64,000 nucleotides of DNA from Rhizobium sp. ICMP 5592 (GCF_009498525.1 NZ_QSNT01000005.1:2718-66717), one strand, 5' to 3'. Numbered from the stretch's first letter, positions 30,012 through 38,876 are shown. Made by a program: numbers and translations. The notes: generated by a model from the sequence alone, not told the origin.

Positions 30012-31654
30012 TCCTTCGTATCAATGCTCTCGGCGGCGGCACGGTCGCGCAGTAACCGGCGGATCACCTTGCCGGAGGTCGTCAGCGGCAGTTCGTCGAC
30101 GAACTCGATCTCGCGCGGATATTCATGCATGGAAAGCCGCGTCTTCACCCAGTCGCGGATGTCAGAGGCCAGTGCCTTGCTCGGCGCGTAGCCCGGCACC
30201 AGCACCACATAGGCCTTGACGATCTCGGTACGCACGGCATCCGGCTTGCCGACGGCCGCCGCCAGTTGCACGGCCGGATGACCGCCAAGGCAGTCCTCGA
30301 TCTCGCTGGGGCCGATACGATAGCCCGAGGAGGTGATGACATCGTCATCACGGCCGATGAAGGAGATATAGCCATCCGCATCCTGCCGGCCGAGATCGCC
30401 GGTCAGCATCCAGTCGCCGGCGAATTTCGCCGCCGTCGCCTTCTCATCCCGCCAATAGCCGAGGAACATTACCGGATCGGGCCGCTGGATGGCGATCTGC
30501 CCGGTCTCGCCCACCGGCATCTCCCTGCCCTCGGCATCGACGATCGCCACGCGATGGCCGGGCACCGGCTTGCCGGTCGCCCCGCCACGGCTGACGCCGA
30601 AAGCAGCGCTGGAGGACAGCACGAAATTGCACTCGGTCTGTCCGAAGAATTCATTGACGGTCACGCCGAGCGCGGACCGCGCCCATTCATAGGTCTCGCG
30701 CCCGAGCGCCTCGCCGGCAGAGCCGATGGTGCGCAGCTTGAGATCATAGGTGGCGCGGGGATTGTCGACCGATTTCAACAGCCGCAGCGCCGTCGGCGGG
30801 ATGAAGGCATTGCGCACCCCCATCTCGGCCATGATGCGGAACGCCGTATGCGCGTCGAATTTCTGCGCCGGCGAGGAGACGACCGGCACGCCGAGCATCA
30901 GGCTCGGCAACAACGCGTTTAGCAAGCCGCCTGCCCAGGCCCAGTCCGACGGCGTCCAGAGCTTGTCACTTGGCCGCGGAAAACCCTCATGCGCAAACTG
31001 CATGCCGGGAATATGCCCCGGCAGGACACGGTGGCCATGCAGCGCACCTTTCGGCGGGCCGGTCGTGCCGGAGGTGAAAATCATCAAGGCCGGATCGTCC
31101 GGCCCGGTATCGGCGACATCAAAGAGAGACGGATGCCCCGCGACGAGATCGGCAAAGCCGGCCACGCCCTCCTCACCGCCATCGATGCTGATCACATGCG
31201 CCAGTTCCGGCAGGCGGTCGCGAATCGGCCGCAGCCGTTCGAGGCCAAAGCGATTGGTGACGATCGCCGAGGCGCCCGCGACCTTCAACCGATATTCCAG
31301 CGCTTCCGCGCCGAACAGCAGCGCCAGCGGCAGGGCGATGGCCCCCATCTTGTAAATCGCCACATGCGCGACAACCGTTTCAAAGCTTTGCGGCAGGAGC
31401 AGCGCCACCCGGTCGCCCCGCTGAACGCCAAACGCCGTCAGGGCGTTGGCGAAGGCGGCGGACCGATCGCGCAGCTCGCCATAGGTCAAGCTGAGATGGC
31501 GGCCATCGGGGCTGAAATGTTCGAGGCAGATCCGGTCCGGCTGCCGCTCGGCCCAATCGTCACAAACCGCACGCCCGATATTGAATTTCGCCGGAATCTC
31601 CCAGCGAAAATCACGGTAAAGGGCCTCATAAGTATCGAGCAGGGGCAGTTTCAT
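30008..31654 (-). CDS. Acyl-CoA synthetase (AMP-binding)
   Basis: A 548-residue adenylate-forming enzyme that turns a carboxylate into its CoA thioester through an acyl-AMP. The P-loop MIFTSGTTGPPKG is at about residues 190-202, the GDLGRQDADGYISFIGRDDD hinge near 417-436, and the catalytic Lys near the C-terminus in LTTSGKVIRR. It resembles medium-chain or short-chain acyl-CoA ligases more than acetyl-CoA synthetase. The stop TAA shares its bases with the stop of the converging acyltransferase gene. A perfect palindrome TATTGAACAATA at 31759-31770 lies upstream and could be an operator. Confidence 0.92.
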   Translation of the reverse strand: MKLPLLDTYEALYRDFRWEIPAKFNIGRAVCDDWAERQPDRICLEHFSPDGRHLSLTYGELRDRSAAFANALTAFGVQRGDRVALLLPQSFETVVAHVAIYKMGAIALPLALLFGAEALEYRLKVAGASAIVTNRFGLERLRPIRDRLPELAHVISIDGGEEGVAGFADLVAGHPSLFDVADTGPDDPALMIFTSGTTGPPKGALHGHRVLPGHIPGMQFAHEGFPRPSDKLWTPSDWAWAGGLLNALLPSLMLGVPVVSSPAQKFDAHTAFRIMAEMGVRNAFIPPTALRLLKSVDNPRATYDLKLRTIGSAGEALGRETYEWARSALGVTVNEFFGQTECNFVLSSSAAFGVSRGGATGKPVPGHRVAIVDAEGREMPVGETGQIAIQRPDPVMFLGYWRDEKATAAKFAGDWMLTGDLGRQDADGYISFIGRDDDVITSSGYRIGPSEIEDCLGGHPAVQLAAAVGKPDAVRTEIVKAYVVLVPGYAPSKALASDIRDWVKTRLSMHEYPREIEFVDELPLTTSGKVIRRLLRDRAAAESIDTKD

Positions 31655-31827
31655 GCGGAATTCCGGAAAAATGTTGCAGCGCAGCTAACACCTGTCACCC
31701 TTGGGGTTCAAGGAAACATTTCAGATTGCCATCCTCCCCGGCGGACGAATCGCCTTATTATTGAACAATACTTCGAGGCTCTTCACGAACTGATGCTCCA
31801 ATCGAGAGTTTCACGCCAAGGTCCTGT

Positions 31828-32658
31828 TTAATGCCCGAGCAGGATTGCACCTGACGCAACGATCGCGCAGGCGATGATACGTCGAACAGCGAGGGCTTCA
31901 CCGAGAAACAGCCAGCCGATTAGAACAGCGAATACGACGCTTGTTTCTCGTAGTGCCGTGATCGGGCCGGCCGGCCCGAGGGCGAATGCCGCAACAATGA
32001 CGCCATAGGCAACCATCGCGACTAGACCTCCCCCGAGCGCCCTCCATGTATCCCGTGCTCGAAAATCGACCACGAGCCGCCGACGCAAAACGAGGAATGC
32101 AACCAGCAGGAATAGCCCGTAGAGCACAAGCACCCAAGCCGTATAGGCCCCGCTTTGCCCGGTTTGACGCACTCCCATGGAATCGACGGTCGCATAGGCG
32201 GCGATGATTGTCCCCGTTACCAACGCGAACAGCATAGAGGAGGTGGAGGCTCGCCCCTTCCCGAGCGCCAGACTCATAATCCCCAAAGCAACAAGGACGA
32301 CGCCGGCAATCTGGTGGGAATTGAGTTCGTCGCCAGTGATGATGAAACCGCCGAACGTCACCAGCAGCGGGACCGTTCCCCGCACAATCGGATAGACCTG
32401 CCCCAACTCCCCGTAGCGATAGGCCGCGACGAGAAAGATGCTGTATCCCACCTGAAGGGCGGCCGAGAGGACGATATAGGGCCAAGCCCCCGACGCCGGT
32501 AAGGGATAGATGAGCACAAACGGGAGCGCGACGACCGTGCTGGCAAAGCTCATGACGGTCACGGTCCACAGCCGGTCACCACCGCTTCGTAGGAAGGCAT
32601 TCCATGCTGCGTGCAGGATCGCGGCGGACAGCGCGAGACCGATGACAGCCGCGCTCAT
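31828..32658 (-). CDS. EamA/DMT family transporter
   Basis: A 276-residue membrane protein with ten predicted helices in two EamA repeats. The second repeat ends in AVLIGWLFLGEALAVRRIIACAIVASGAILLG. These carriers usually export metabolites or drugs. It follows a TetR regulator gene with a four-base ATGA overlap, so the two are co-transcribed, and the operator upstream of the TetR gene should control both. The cargo is unknown. Confidence 0.9.
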   Translation of the reverse strand: MSAAVIGLALSAAILHAAWNAFLRSGGDRLWTVTVMSFASTVVALPFVLIYPLPASGAWPYIVLSAALQVGYSIFLVAAYRYGELGQVYPIVRGTVPLLVTFGGFIITGDELNSHQIAGVVLVALGIMSLALGKGRASTSSMLFALVTGTIIAAYATVDSMGVRQTGQSGAYTAWVLVLYGLFLLVAFLVLRRRLVVDFRARDTWRALGGGLVAMVAYGVIVAAFALGPAGPITALRETSVVFAVLIGWLFLGEALAVRRIIACAIVASGAILLGH

Positions 32659-33239
32659 CGAGGCGGTCCCGCCGATATCAGAATATCGGCCGCTGCCCTC
32701 CGGGCGCTGGCAATTGCTGTTTTGCCTTGCCCCATATGGGCGAGCAGAGTTGCGCCCTCGATCAACATGAACAGGGTTGTGGCGATGTGTTCAGCCCGAT
32801 CAATCAGCAAATCCTCCGCCAGAATATCCCGCATCCGCTGTTGCAGGCCGCGTTTTTGCCGTTCAACCGCCTCAAACGCGGCATGAGCAGGCTCTGCGAA
32901 CTCGGCAATTGCGTGCTGGAACAGACAGCCGTGGAAATCCGGTCTCTCAAACCAGCGCTCGTGCCAGTCCAGAATCGCCACGATCTTCTCGCGCGGCGTC
33001 ATCGACGTTCCGGTCAGCTGGTCGAGCTGACGATTGAAGCGCTCCGCTCGCCAATCCAGAACCTCGACAATCAGCCCGTCCTTGCTTGGGAAATGCCGAT
33101 ACATGGTCATCTTGGCGACCGCAGCCTCGGCAATGATCTTGTCTATCCCCGTGGCGTGAAAACCGTCGCGCTTGAACAGGCGATAGGCGGTCTCAATAAT
33201 ATGTTGGCGCTTCTCTATGGCGTCGGCACGTAGCGACAT
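32655..33239 (-). CDS. TetR/AcrR family transcriptional regulator
   Basis: A 194-residue repressor. The helix-turn-helix is at about residues 25-52 (TGIDKIIAEAAVAKMTMYRHF), and the C-terminal half is a helical ligand-binding domain. The first gene of a TetR-EamA operon, it should repress its own promoter: a near-perfect 16-base palindrome lies 16 bases before its start codon and next to a -10 element. Its ligand is probably the compound exported by the transporter, which is inference. Confidence 0.92.
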   Translation of the reverse strand: MSLRADAIEKRQHIIETAYRLFKRDGFHATGIDKIIAEAAVAKMTMYRHFPSKDGLIVEVLDWRAERFNRQLDQLTGTSMTPREKIVAILDWHERWFERPDFHGCLFQHAIAEFAEPAHAAFEAVERQKRGLQQRMRDILAEDLLIDRAEHIATTLFMLIEGATLLAHMGQGKTAIASARRAAADILISAGPPR

Positions 33240-33254
33240 GGTAAAGCCCTAAAT

Positions 33255-33270
33255 GATACAGACCTGTCTC
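33255..33270. promoter_or_regulatory. Palindromic operator upstream of the TetR-EamA operon
   Basis: GATACAG-AC-CTGTCTC is an inverted repeat of 7-base arms with one mismatch and a 2-base centre. Size, spacing and place (16 bases before the TetR start, just downstream of the -10) are typical of TetR operators. It probably mediates autorepression. Confidence 0.55.
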
Positions 33271-33271
33271 A

Positions 33272-33300
33272 CTCATATATGGACTGCCAAATTTGGTCAA
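33272..33300 (-). promoter_or_regulatory. Promoter of the TetR-EamA operon
   Basis: On the minus strand, TTGACC (complement of 33295-33300) and TATGAG (complement of 33272-33277) are 17 bases apart. The predicted start of transcription would fall inside the palindrome at 33255-33270, so repressor binding would block initiation. Confidence 0.45.
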
Positions 33301-33491
33301 CGGGTGATCGCCGACATGGCGAGAAACTTGATGCTCCAACAATATCGATCGACAAAATGGAAACGCCTGATTGCACCCGCATCGACCAGTAGCCGGCCGG
33401 AAAAACGATGCAGCGCAGCCAACACGTCCCCGAGCGGGCTATTCGAGAAAACAATTGGGGTGGCCCAATCCCAGCGAACGCGACGCCAAGC

Positions 33492-34445
33492 CTAGCGCAC
33501 GAGGGACCAGCCGGTCTTCGTTCCATCGCGGTGAAACAACAGCCAGAATTTGCCGTAGATATTCGCCTCCGGCACAAAGCCGACATCGAAGCGGCTATCG
33601 TTGGAATTATCGCGATTGTCGCCCATGACGAAATAATGCCCCTCGGGCACCACGTATTCGCCGGTATTGTCTGCTCGGGAATTCGGCGAGATATCGAGCG
33701 TCCGATAGCGGACACCGTTGTCCAGCACCTCGCCGAAGACGGGAAGCACACCCGGTTCCATACTGTAAGTCGATGTGATCGTACCCTCGGCATCGCGCGG
33801 CACGGCCTGCCCGTTGATGAAGAGGACCCCACCCTTCATCTGGATGTGATCGCCGGGCAATCCGATGACGCGCTTCACGTAGTCGACCTCCGGCGCCGGA
33901 GGATAGGCAAAAATGACGACGTCCCCCCGCTCGGGCTTCGCGCCGAACATTTTCAGCGGAATCCAGTCAGCCCGATACGGAAAGGAATAGCGCCCATAGC
34001 CGTAGTTGAATTTCGTCACGAAGGCATAGTCGCCCGGCGTCAGCGTCGGCATCATCGAACCGGAAGGGATCGTAAAAGGCTGGGCGATGAACGAGCGGAT
34101 GAGGAGCGCGACAACGATCGGCAGCAGCCAGAAAAACAGGAAAATATTGTACCAGCGGGAGAACCAGCGATATTGCCAATCGACCGTTCCTCTTCGCGCC
34201 AGCAAATAGCCGTGGATGCAGCCAAGCAGATGGAAGCACGCCGCCGCTACCGCCGCCGCCGCCATCAAGGTCAATTGCGGCAACGCAAAGACTGCGAAAA
34301 ACACCGCTAGATTAGAGAGCAGGAGATAGGCAACAGCCAGACGCCCCTTGCCGAGATAGGCCATGACCACAGCCGGCCCAAGGACCAGGCCGATGATCCC
34401 AGCGGCAAGCAGGCGGCGATCTCGGAAGAATCGAATGAAACGCAT
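33492..34445 (-). CDS. lepB: Signal peptidase I with extra N-terminal membrane segments
   Basis: A 317-residue leader peptidase (family S26A). The catalytic dyad is Ser130 in PSGSMMPTL and Lys191 in DYVKRVIG, and the C-terminal box MGDNRDNSNDSR is intact. The N-terminus has about three extra hydrophobic helices (residues 12-32, 35-55, 57-80) before the usual anchor at about 99-120. The standard rhizobial LepB is shorter, so this is probably a second, specialised signal peptidase. The start ATG 34445 has GGAGAG upstream. It stands alone, between a TetR-EamA operon and a divergent aldo/keto reductase gene. Its preferred substrates are unknown. Confidence 0.88.
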   Translation of the reverse strand: MRFIRFFRDRRLLAAGIIGLVLGPAVVMAYLGKGRLAVAYLLLSNLAVFFAVFALPQLTLMAAAAVAAACFHLLGCIHGYLLARRGTVDWQYRWFSRWYNIFLFFWLLPIVVALLIRSFIAQPFTIPSGSMMPTLTPGDYAFVTKFNYGYGRYSFPYRADWIPLKMFGAKPERGDVVIFAYPPAPEVDYVKRVIGLPGDHIQMKGGVLFINGQAVPRDAEGTITSTYSMEPGVLPVFGEVLDNGVRYRTLDISPNSRADNTGEYVVPEGHYFVMGDNRDNSNDSRFDVGFVPEANIYGKFWLLFHRDGTKTGWSLVR

Positions 34446-34690
34446 GGAAGCTCTCCGGCTGCTCGAACCGCCATCGTTACACAACCAATGCCTGCGTTTG
34501 AATGCCCCGGCATGGTAATCCCCACAAACTGCGCCATGTTTGTTGAGTGCTGCTTCAGAGCCTATCGCGAATTATTGAGCTAACCGGTGGAGCTTTGCTA
34601 CGCTAGTCTGATTATGATGGTACATCCACTCCGCCCCATTGCGGCGAAGCGCCTGCCTATCGGATATCCAGAACAGGATGGAGACGATCG

Positions 34691-35671
34691 ATGGAATACG
34701 TGAAGTTTGGCAAGACCGGTCTTGAAGTGTCCCGCATCTGCCTGGGATGCATGACCTATGGCGACCCCAACAAGGGCACGCATGCCTGGTCGCTGAAGGA
34801 GGAGGAAAGCCGTCCGCTGCTCCGGCAGGCGATCGAGGCCGGCATCAACTTCCTCGATACGGCGAACACCTATTCCAACGGCTCGTCGGAAGAGATCGTC
34901 GGCCGCGCCATCAAGGATTTCTCCCGCCGCGAAGACATCGTACTGGCAACAAAGGTGTTCAACCGCATGCGCCCCGGCCCCAACGGCGCCGGCCTGTCGC
35001 GCAAGGCGATCTTCGACGAGATCGACAATAGCCTGCGCCGCCTCGGCACCGATTATGTCGATCTCTATCAGATCCACCGCTGGGACTATACGACGCCGAT
35101 CGAAGAAACGCTGGAAGCGCTGCACGATGTCGTCAAGGCTGGCAAGGCTCGCTATATCGGCGCCTCCTCGATGTATGCCTGGCAGTTCGCCAAGGCGATC
35201 TACACCTCCCGCCTCAACGGCTGGACCGAATTTGTCAGCATGCAGGATCACCTGAACCTGCTCTATCGCGAGGAAGAACGCGAAATGCTGCCCTTCTGCG
35301 AAGACCAGAAGATCGCCGTTATCCCCTGGAGCCCGCTCGCCCGCGGCCGCCTCACCCGCGATTGGGACGAGGCAACGGCGCGCACGGAATCGGACGAATT
35401 CGGCAAGACGCTCTACACTCAGGCGCTCGAATCCGACCGCAAGGTCGTCGAGGCCGTCGGCGTGATCGCCAAGGCCCGCGGCATCGCCCGCGCCCAGGTC
35501 GCCACCGCCTGGATCCTGCAGAAAAGCGCCGTCACCGCCCCGATCGTCGGCGCCTCCAAGCCCGGCCACATCGCCGACGCCATCGCCTCGCTGGCCGTCA
35601 AACTGACGCCGGAAGAAATCGAGGCGCTGGAGAACCCTTATGTTCCGCATGGGGTTGCCGGATTTAAGTGA
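34691..35671 (+). CDS. Aldo/keto reductase
   Basis: A 326-residue NADPH-dependent oxidoreductase with a TIM-barrel fold. The catalytic tetrad is visible: Asp and Tyr in NFLDTANTYSNG (about residues 54-65), Lys in VLATKVFNR, and His in LYQIHRWD. The cofactor-binding C-terminal part has PIVGASKPGHIADA near 283-296. It belongs to the YajO/Tas-like group. GGAG lies before ATG 34691. It is divergent from the lepB copy and followed by a methyltransferase 171 bases later. The substrate is unknown. Confidence 0.93.
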   Translation: MEYVKFGKTGLEVSRICLGCMTYGDPNKGTHAWSLKEEESRPLLRQAIEAGINFLDTANTYSNGSSEEIVGRAIKDFSRREDIVLATKVFNRMRPGPNGAGLSRKAIFDEIDNSLRRLGTDYVDLYQIHRWDYTTPIEETLEALHDVVKAGKARYIGASSMYAWQFAKAIYTSRLNGWTEFVSMQDHLNLLYREEEREMLPFCEDQKIAVIPWSPLARGRLTRDWDEATARTESDEFGKTLYTQALESDRKVVEAVGVIAKARGIARAQVATAWILQKSAVTAPIVGASKPGHIADAIASLAVKLTPEEIEALENPYVPHGVAGFK

Positions 35672-35842
35672 GGATTTTCGAGTTGGCCAGGCATGTCTGC
35701 CGCTGCCGCAACGATGTGCCTGGCTCCTCACCTCAACCTCCGAAGCCGATTGGCCCGCGGCAAATCGCGCAAACGTTATTTCACGCCCCGGTCACAGTTG
35801 AGTCATAACAGGTTAAGCCTCCCTACCCCCGAGGATCCACCC

Positions 35843-36637
35843 ATGACCACCATGCCTTTCGAAGCGCGGCGTTTCCAATCCACCGCGGCCTATTACCTGC
35901 GCTATCGCATCCCCTATCCAGATACCCTGATCGCCCGTGTTGCCGAGCGCGGCGGCCTGAAGGCCGGCGACCATGTGCTCGACCTCGGCTCCGGCCCCGG
36001 CCAGCTCGGCATTGCCTTCGCGCGACTTCAGGGCGCAACCGTCACCGCCATGGATCCGGAGCCGGAAATGCTCGCCGCTGCTGAGGCCGGCGCGAAGGCA
36101 GCCGGCGTCGGGATCGCTGTCCACCAGGGGTCTTCCTATGATCTCGGCCCGGAAATCGGCAAGCTGCATCTCTGCATCATGGGCCGCTCGTTCCACTGGA
36201 TGGATCGCCCGGCCACGCTCGCAGCCCTCGACCAATTGATCGAGCCCGGTGGCGCGGTGGTGCTGTTCCATGACAAGACGATACTGGCGACGCCCGACTG
36301 GCGCGGCATCGTCGAAAAGCTGGCGGAAACTTTTTCGCCGGAGCGGCACGAGGAGCGCCTGCTGCGCAAGGGCAAGGCATGGGCGCCGCATGAGACAATG
36401 CTGCTCGCCTCACCCTTCCGCAATCTCGAGCGCATCGGCATCGTCAGGGAATATCAGCGGGATATCGAGGATATCGTCGGTCGTGTCTTCTCGATGTCCT
36501 CCACCTCGCCGCAGGCGCTCGGCGACAAGCTGGCGGATTTCGAGGCTGCGCTGCGGACCGAACTGCTGGAAGTCGCGCCCGACGGCAAAATCACGGAGAT
36601 CGTCGAGGCCAACGGGCTGCTGGCTTTCCGCGATTAA
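35843..36637 (+). CDS. Class I SAM-dependent methyltransferase
   Basis: A 264-residue methyltransferase with a clear SAM loop, HVLDLGSGPGQLG, at about residues 44-56, and an acidic end of the second strand (TAMDPEPEML). The C-terminal part is not recognised, so the substrate is open. Its start ATG 35843 has GAGG upstream. An in-frame upstream extension has no ribosome site. It lies between the aldo/keto reductase and a converging TetR gene. Confidence 0.88.
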   Translation: MTTMPFEARRFQSTAAYYLRYRIPYPDTLIARVAERGGLKAGDHVLDLGSGPGQLGIAFARLQGATVTAMDPEPEMLAAAEAGAKAAGVGIAVHQGSSYDLGPEIGKLHLCIMGRSFHWMDRPATLAALDQLIEPGGAVVLFHDKTILATPDWRGIVEKLAETFSPERHEERLLRKGKAWAPHETMLLASPFRNLERIGIVREYQRDIEDIVGRVFSMSSTSPQALGDKLADFEAALRTELLEVAPDGKITEIVEANGLLAFRD

Positions 36638-36708
36638 AGCAATTCCAGGATAAAGTGCACAGCGGTTTTCCGTCCGGAATTGCGTAAAAGCAAAGCGCTA
36701 GAACGGTA

Positions 36709-37299
36709 TCATTCCTTGCCGCTCTCCGGCACGGGTGTCAGCTCCTGCCGGGTGGCGGCGAGAAATTCCTGGGATAGCTCGGGATTGTCCATCGCGCGCG
36801 CCAGGATGACGGCGCCGACCATGGCCGAAAGGCTGACGAGCGCCTTGCGGCGGCGCTCTTCCGGCGTCTCGCCGGGCGTGATCTCCTCGAGGATCGCAGC
36901 CATGCCCATCAGGCCGCCGGTAAAGGTCGACTGCATTTTTGGGCCGTGACGGCTGACCTCCTGCGTCAGCGCCGCGAAGACACAGCCTGTCGCATGCTCC
37001 ACGACATTGCGATGCGACAGATAATGCGCGAGCAGCGCTTCCAGCGGCTCACCCGGCGCACCGTCGACCACATGCTTCCAGCGCTCCAGCGAACGCGACA
37101 CCAGCGCCTTGCTGGCCTCGCAGGCCAGTTCGTCCTTGGATTCGAAATGACCGTAGAAGCCGCCATGCGTTAGCCCCGCCGCCTTCATGATGTCGGCGAC
37201 GCCAATGCCGTCAAAACCCTTCTCGCGAAAAAGCTCACCCGCGACAGCGAGGATCTTCTCACGGTTCTCGGCGAATTTTTCCCGGCTCACTCTCATCAA
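36709..37299 (-). CDS. TetR/AcrR family transcriptional regulator
   Basis: A 196-residue regulator. The helix-turn-helix (about residues 31-56, GVADIMKAAGLTHGGFYGHF) is of the common TetR type and the C-terminal half is a TetR_C-like helical domain. A second Met directly after the first is an equal start candidate. It is divergent from an MFS transporter. The shared 233-base gap holds two palindromes of the same design, so the regulator probably represses both itself and the transporter. Confidence 0.92.
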   Translation of the reverse strand: MMRVSREKFAENREKILAVAGELFREKGFDGIGVADIMKAAGLTHGGFYGHFESKDELACEASKALVSRSLERWKHVVDGAPGEPLEALLAHYLSHRNVVEHATGCVFAALTQEVSRHGPKMQSTFTGGLMGMAAILEEITPGETPEERRRKALVSLSAMVGAVILARAMDNPELSQEFLAATRQELTPVPESGKE

Positions 37300-37342
37300 A
37301 AAACTCCATCAGAGCTTCAATAAATATGAATTGACAATTTAT

Positions 37343-37356
37343 ATGATGACCATCAT
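37343..37356. promoter_or_regulatory. Palindromic operator 1 in the TetR/MFS gap
   Basis: ATGATG-AC-CATCAT, perfect 6-base arms with a 2-base centre. It lies six bases downstream of a TTGACA hexamer (37331-37336), so it overlaps the region expected to be bound by polymerase for the MFS gene and also the likely -10 of the TetR gene on the other strand. Confidence 0.55.
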
Positions 37357-37371
37357 GAATATGCAACAAAT

Positions 37372-37385
37372 ATGATCGTGATCAT
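37372..37385. promoter_or_regulatory. Palindromic operator 2 in the TetR/MFS gap
   Basis: ATGATC-GT-GATCAT, perfect 6-base arms and a 2-base centre, sharing the pattern ATGATNNNNATCAT with operator 1. The centres are 29 bases apart, close to three helical turns. Two matching palindromes in one divergent gap strongly suggest binding by the adjacent TetR protein. Confidence 0.55.
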
Positions 37386-37532
37386 CTAAATGCCTTTGCA
37401 CAATCGTTCAAGCCGGGAGAAGGGCATTGCGATACGAGCAAATATGACATCGCCGACCCTTTTCAGCCAGACAGCCACCGACCTTTCCCGATCCTGAACG
37501 CCGAAACAAGAAACCCCACTGGAACGCATCCC

Positions 37533-38831
37533 ATGGTCTCCACAGTTCTCGCCTCGACGCTGGCCCGCCGCAACATCCATTACGGATGGGTCGTCGTCGG
37601 CGCCACCTTCCTCACCATGCTCGTCACCGCCGGCGCCATGGGCGCGCCAGGCGTGCTCATCAAGCCGCTGGAAGACGAGTTCGGCTGGAGTACATCCTCG
37701 ATTTCCTCGGCGCTCGCCGTCCGTCTTGTGTTGTTCGGCCTGATGGGGCCTTTCGCGGCCGCCTTCATGAACTATTTCGGCGTCCGCAAGGTCATCGTCT
37801 TTGCACTCGCCACAATCAGCGTCGGCTTCATCGGCTCGCTGTTCATGACGCAAGTATGGCAGTTGCTGCTCTGCTGGGGCATCATCGTCGGCTTCGGCAC
37901 CGGGCTCACCGCCATGGTGCTCGCCGCCACGGTCTCGACCCGCTGGTTCACCAAGCATCGCGGCCTTGTCATCGGCATGCTCTCGGCAAGCTCCGCCACC
38001 GGCCAGCTCGTCTTCCTGCCGCTGATGGCTGAGCTGACGACGCGCTACGGCTGGCGCACCACCGTTATCTTCGTCTGCGGCATGATCGTCGTCGCTGCCC
38101 TGATCGTGCTGTTGTTGATGCGCGACCGACCATCGGACATCAACCTGCCGCTCGTCGGCGAGATCCACGTCACGCCGCCGCCAGCCGCCGCCAAGAACCT
38201 GAAGGCGGCGCTCGCCTCACCGATCATCATCCTGAGGGAAGCGTCGAAAAGCTCGACCTTCTGGATCCTCGCCGCCACCTTCTTCATCTGCGGGCTCTCC
38301 ACCAACGGCCTGATCCAGACGCATTTCGTGACGCTCTGCGGCGATTTCGGCATCGTGCCGGTGGCCGCCGCCAGCGTGCTGGCCGTCATGGGCATCTTCG
38401 ATTTCTTCGGCACGATCGGCTCCGGCTGGCTCTCCGACCGCTTCGACAATCGCTGGCTGCTCTTCTGGTATTACGGCCTGCGCGGCCTGTCGCTGGTCTA
38501 CCTGCCCTTCAGCGATTTCACCTTCTACGGCCTGTCGATCTTCGCCGTCTTCTACGGCCTCGACTGGATCGCCACCGTGCCGCCGACCGTCAAGATCGCC
38601 GCCGACCGCTTCGGCCGCGAAAAGGCCGGCCTGGTCTTCGGCTGGGTCTTTGCCGCCCACCAGCTCGGCGCCGCCACCGCCGCCTATGGCGCCGGCCTGA
38701 CCCGCACCGAACTCAACACTTACCTCCCCGCCTTCTTCGTCGCCGGCGCCTTCTGCGTACTCGCCGCGATCCTGGCGCTGACCATCAGCAAGCCCGGCAC
38801 GACGGATAGGGCTCCGGCGATGGCGCACTGA
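37533..38831 (+). CDS. MFS transporter (OxlT/monocarboxylate-like)
   Basis: A 432-residue carrier with twelve predicted membrane helices in two halves of six, separated by a cytoplasmic loop at about residues 205-235. The pattern of FLTMLVTAGAMGAPGVLIKPLEDEFGWS-like N-termini and the late GWLSDRFDNR motif fit the OxlT/monocarboxylate group, which exchanges organic acids. Its expression is probably controlled by the divergent TetR protein. A hairpin at 38846-38876 follows the stop. The transported compound is not known. Confidence 0.9.
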   Translation: MVSTVLASTLARRNIHYGWVVVGATFLTMLVTAGAMGAPGVLIKPLEDEFGWSTSSISSALAVRLVLFGLMGPFAAAFMNYFGVRKVIVFALATISVGFIGSLFMTQVWQLLLCWGIIVGFGTGLTAMVLAATVSTRWFTKHRGLVIGMLSASSATGQLVFLPLMAELTTRYGWRTTVIFVCGMIVVAALIVLLLMRDRPSDINLPLVGEIHVTPPPAAAKNLKAALASPIIILREASKSSTFWILAATFFICGLSTNGLIQTHFVTLCGDFGIVPVAAASVLAVMGIFDFFGTIGSGWLSDRFDNRWLLFWYYGLRGLSLVYLPFSDFTFYGLSIFAVFYGLDWIATVPPTVKIAADRFGREKAGLVFGWVFAAHQLGAATAAYGAGLTRTELNTYLPAFFVAGAFCVLAAILALTISKPGTTDRAPAMAH

Positions 38832-38845
38832 AGCAAACAGGAAAA

Positions 38846-38876
38846 GGCCCATGGCGATAGCTGATCGCCAGGGGCC
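38846..38876 (+). terminator. Hairpin after the MFS gene
   Basis: GGCCC / GGGCC outside and TGGCGAT / ATCGCCA inside form a long stem with a 5-base loop, 15 bases after the stop. No T run follows, so it may stabilise the 3' end or act as a weak terminator. Confidence 0.4.
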
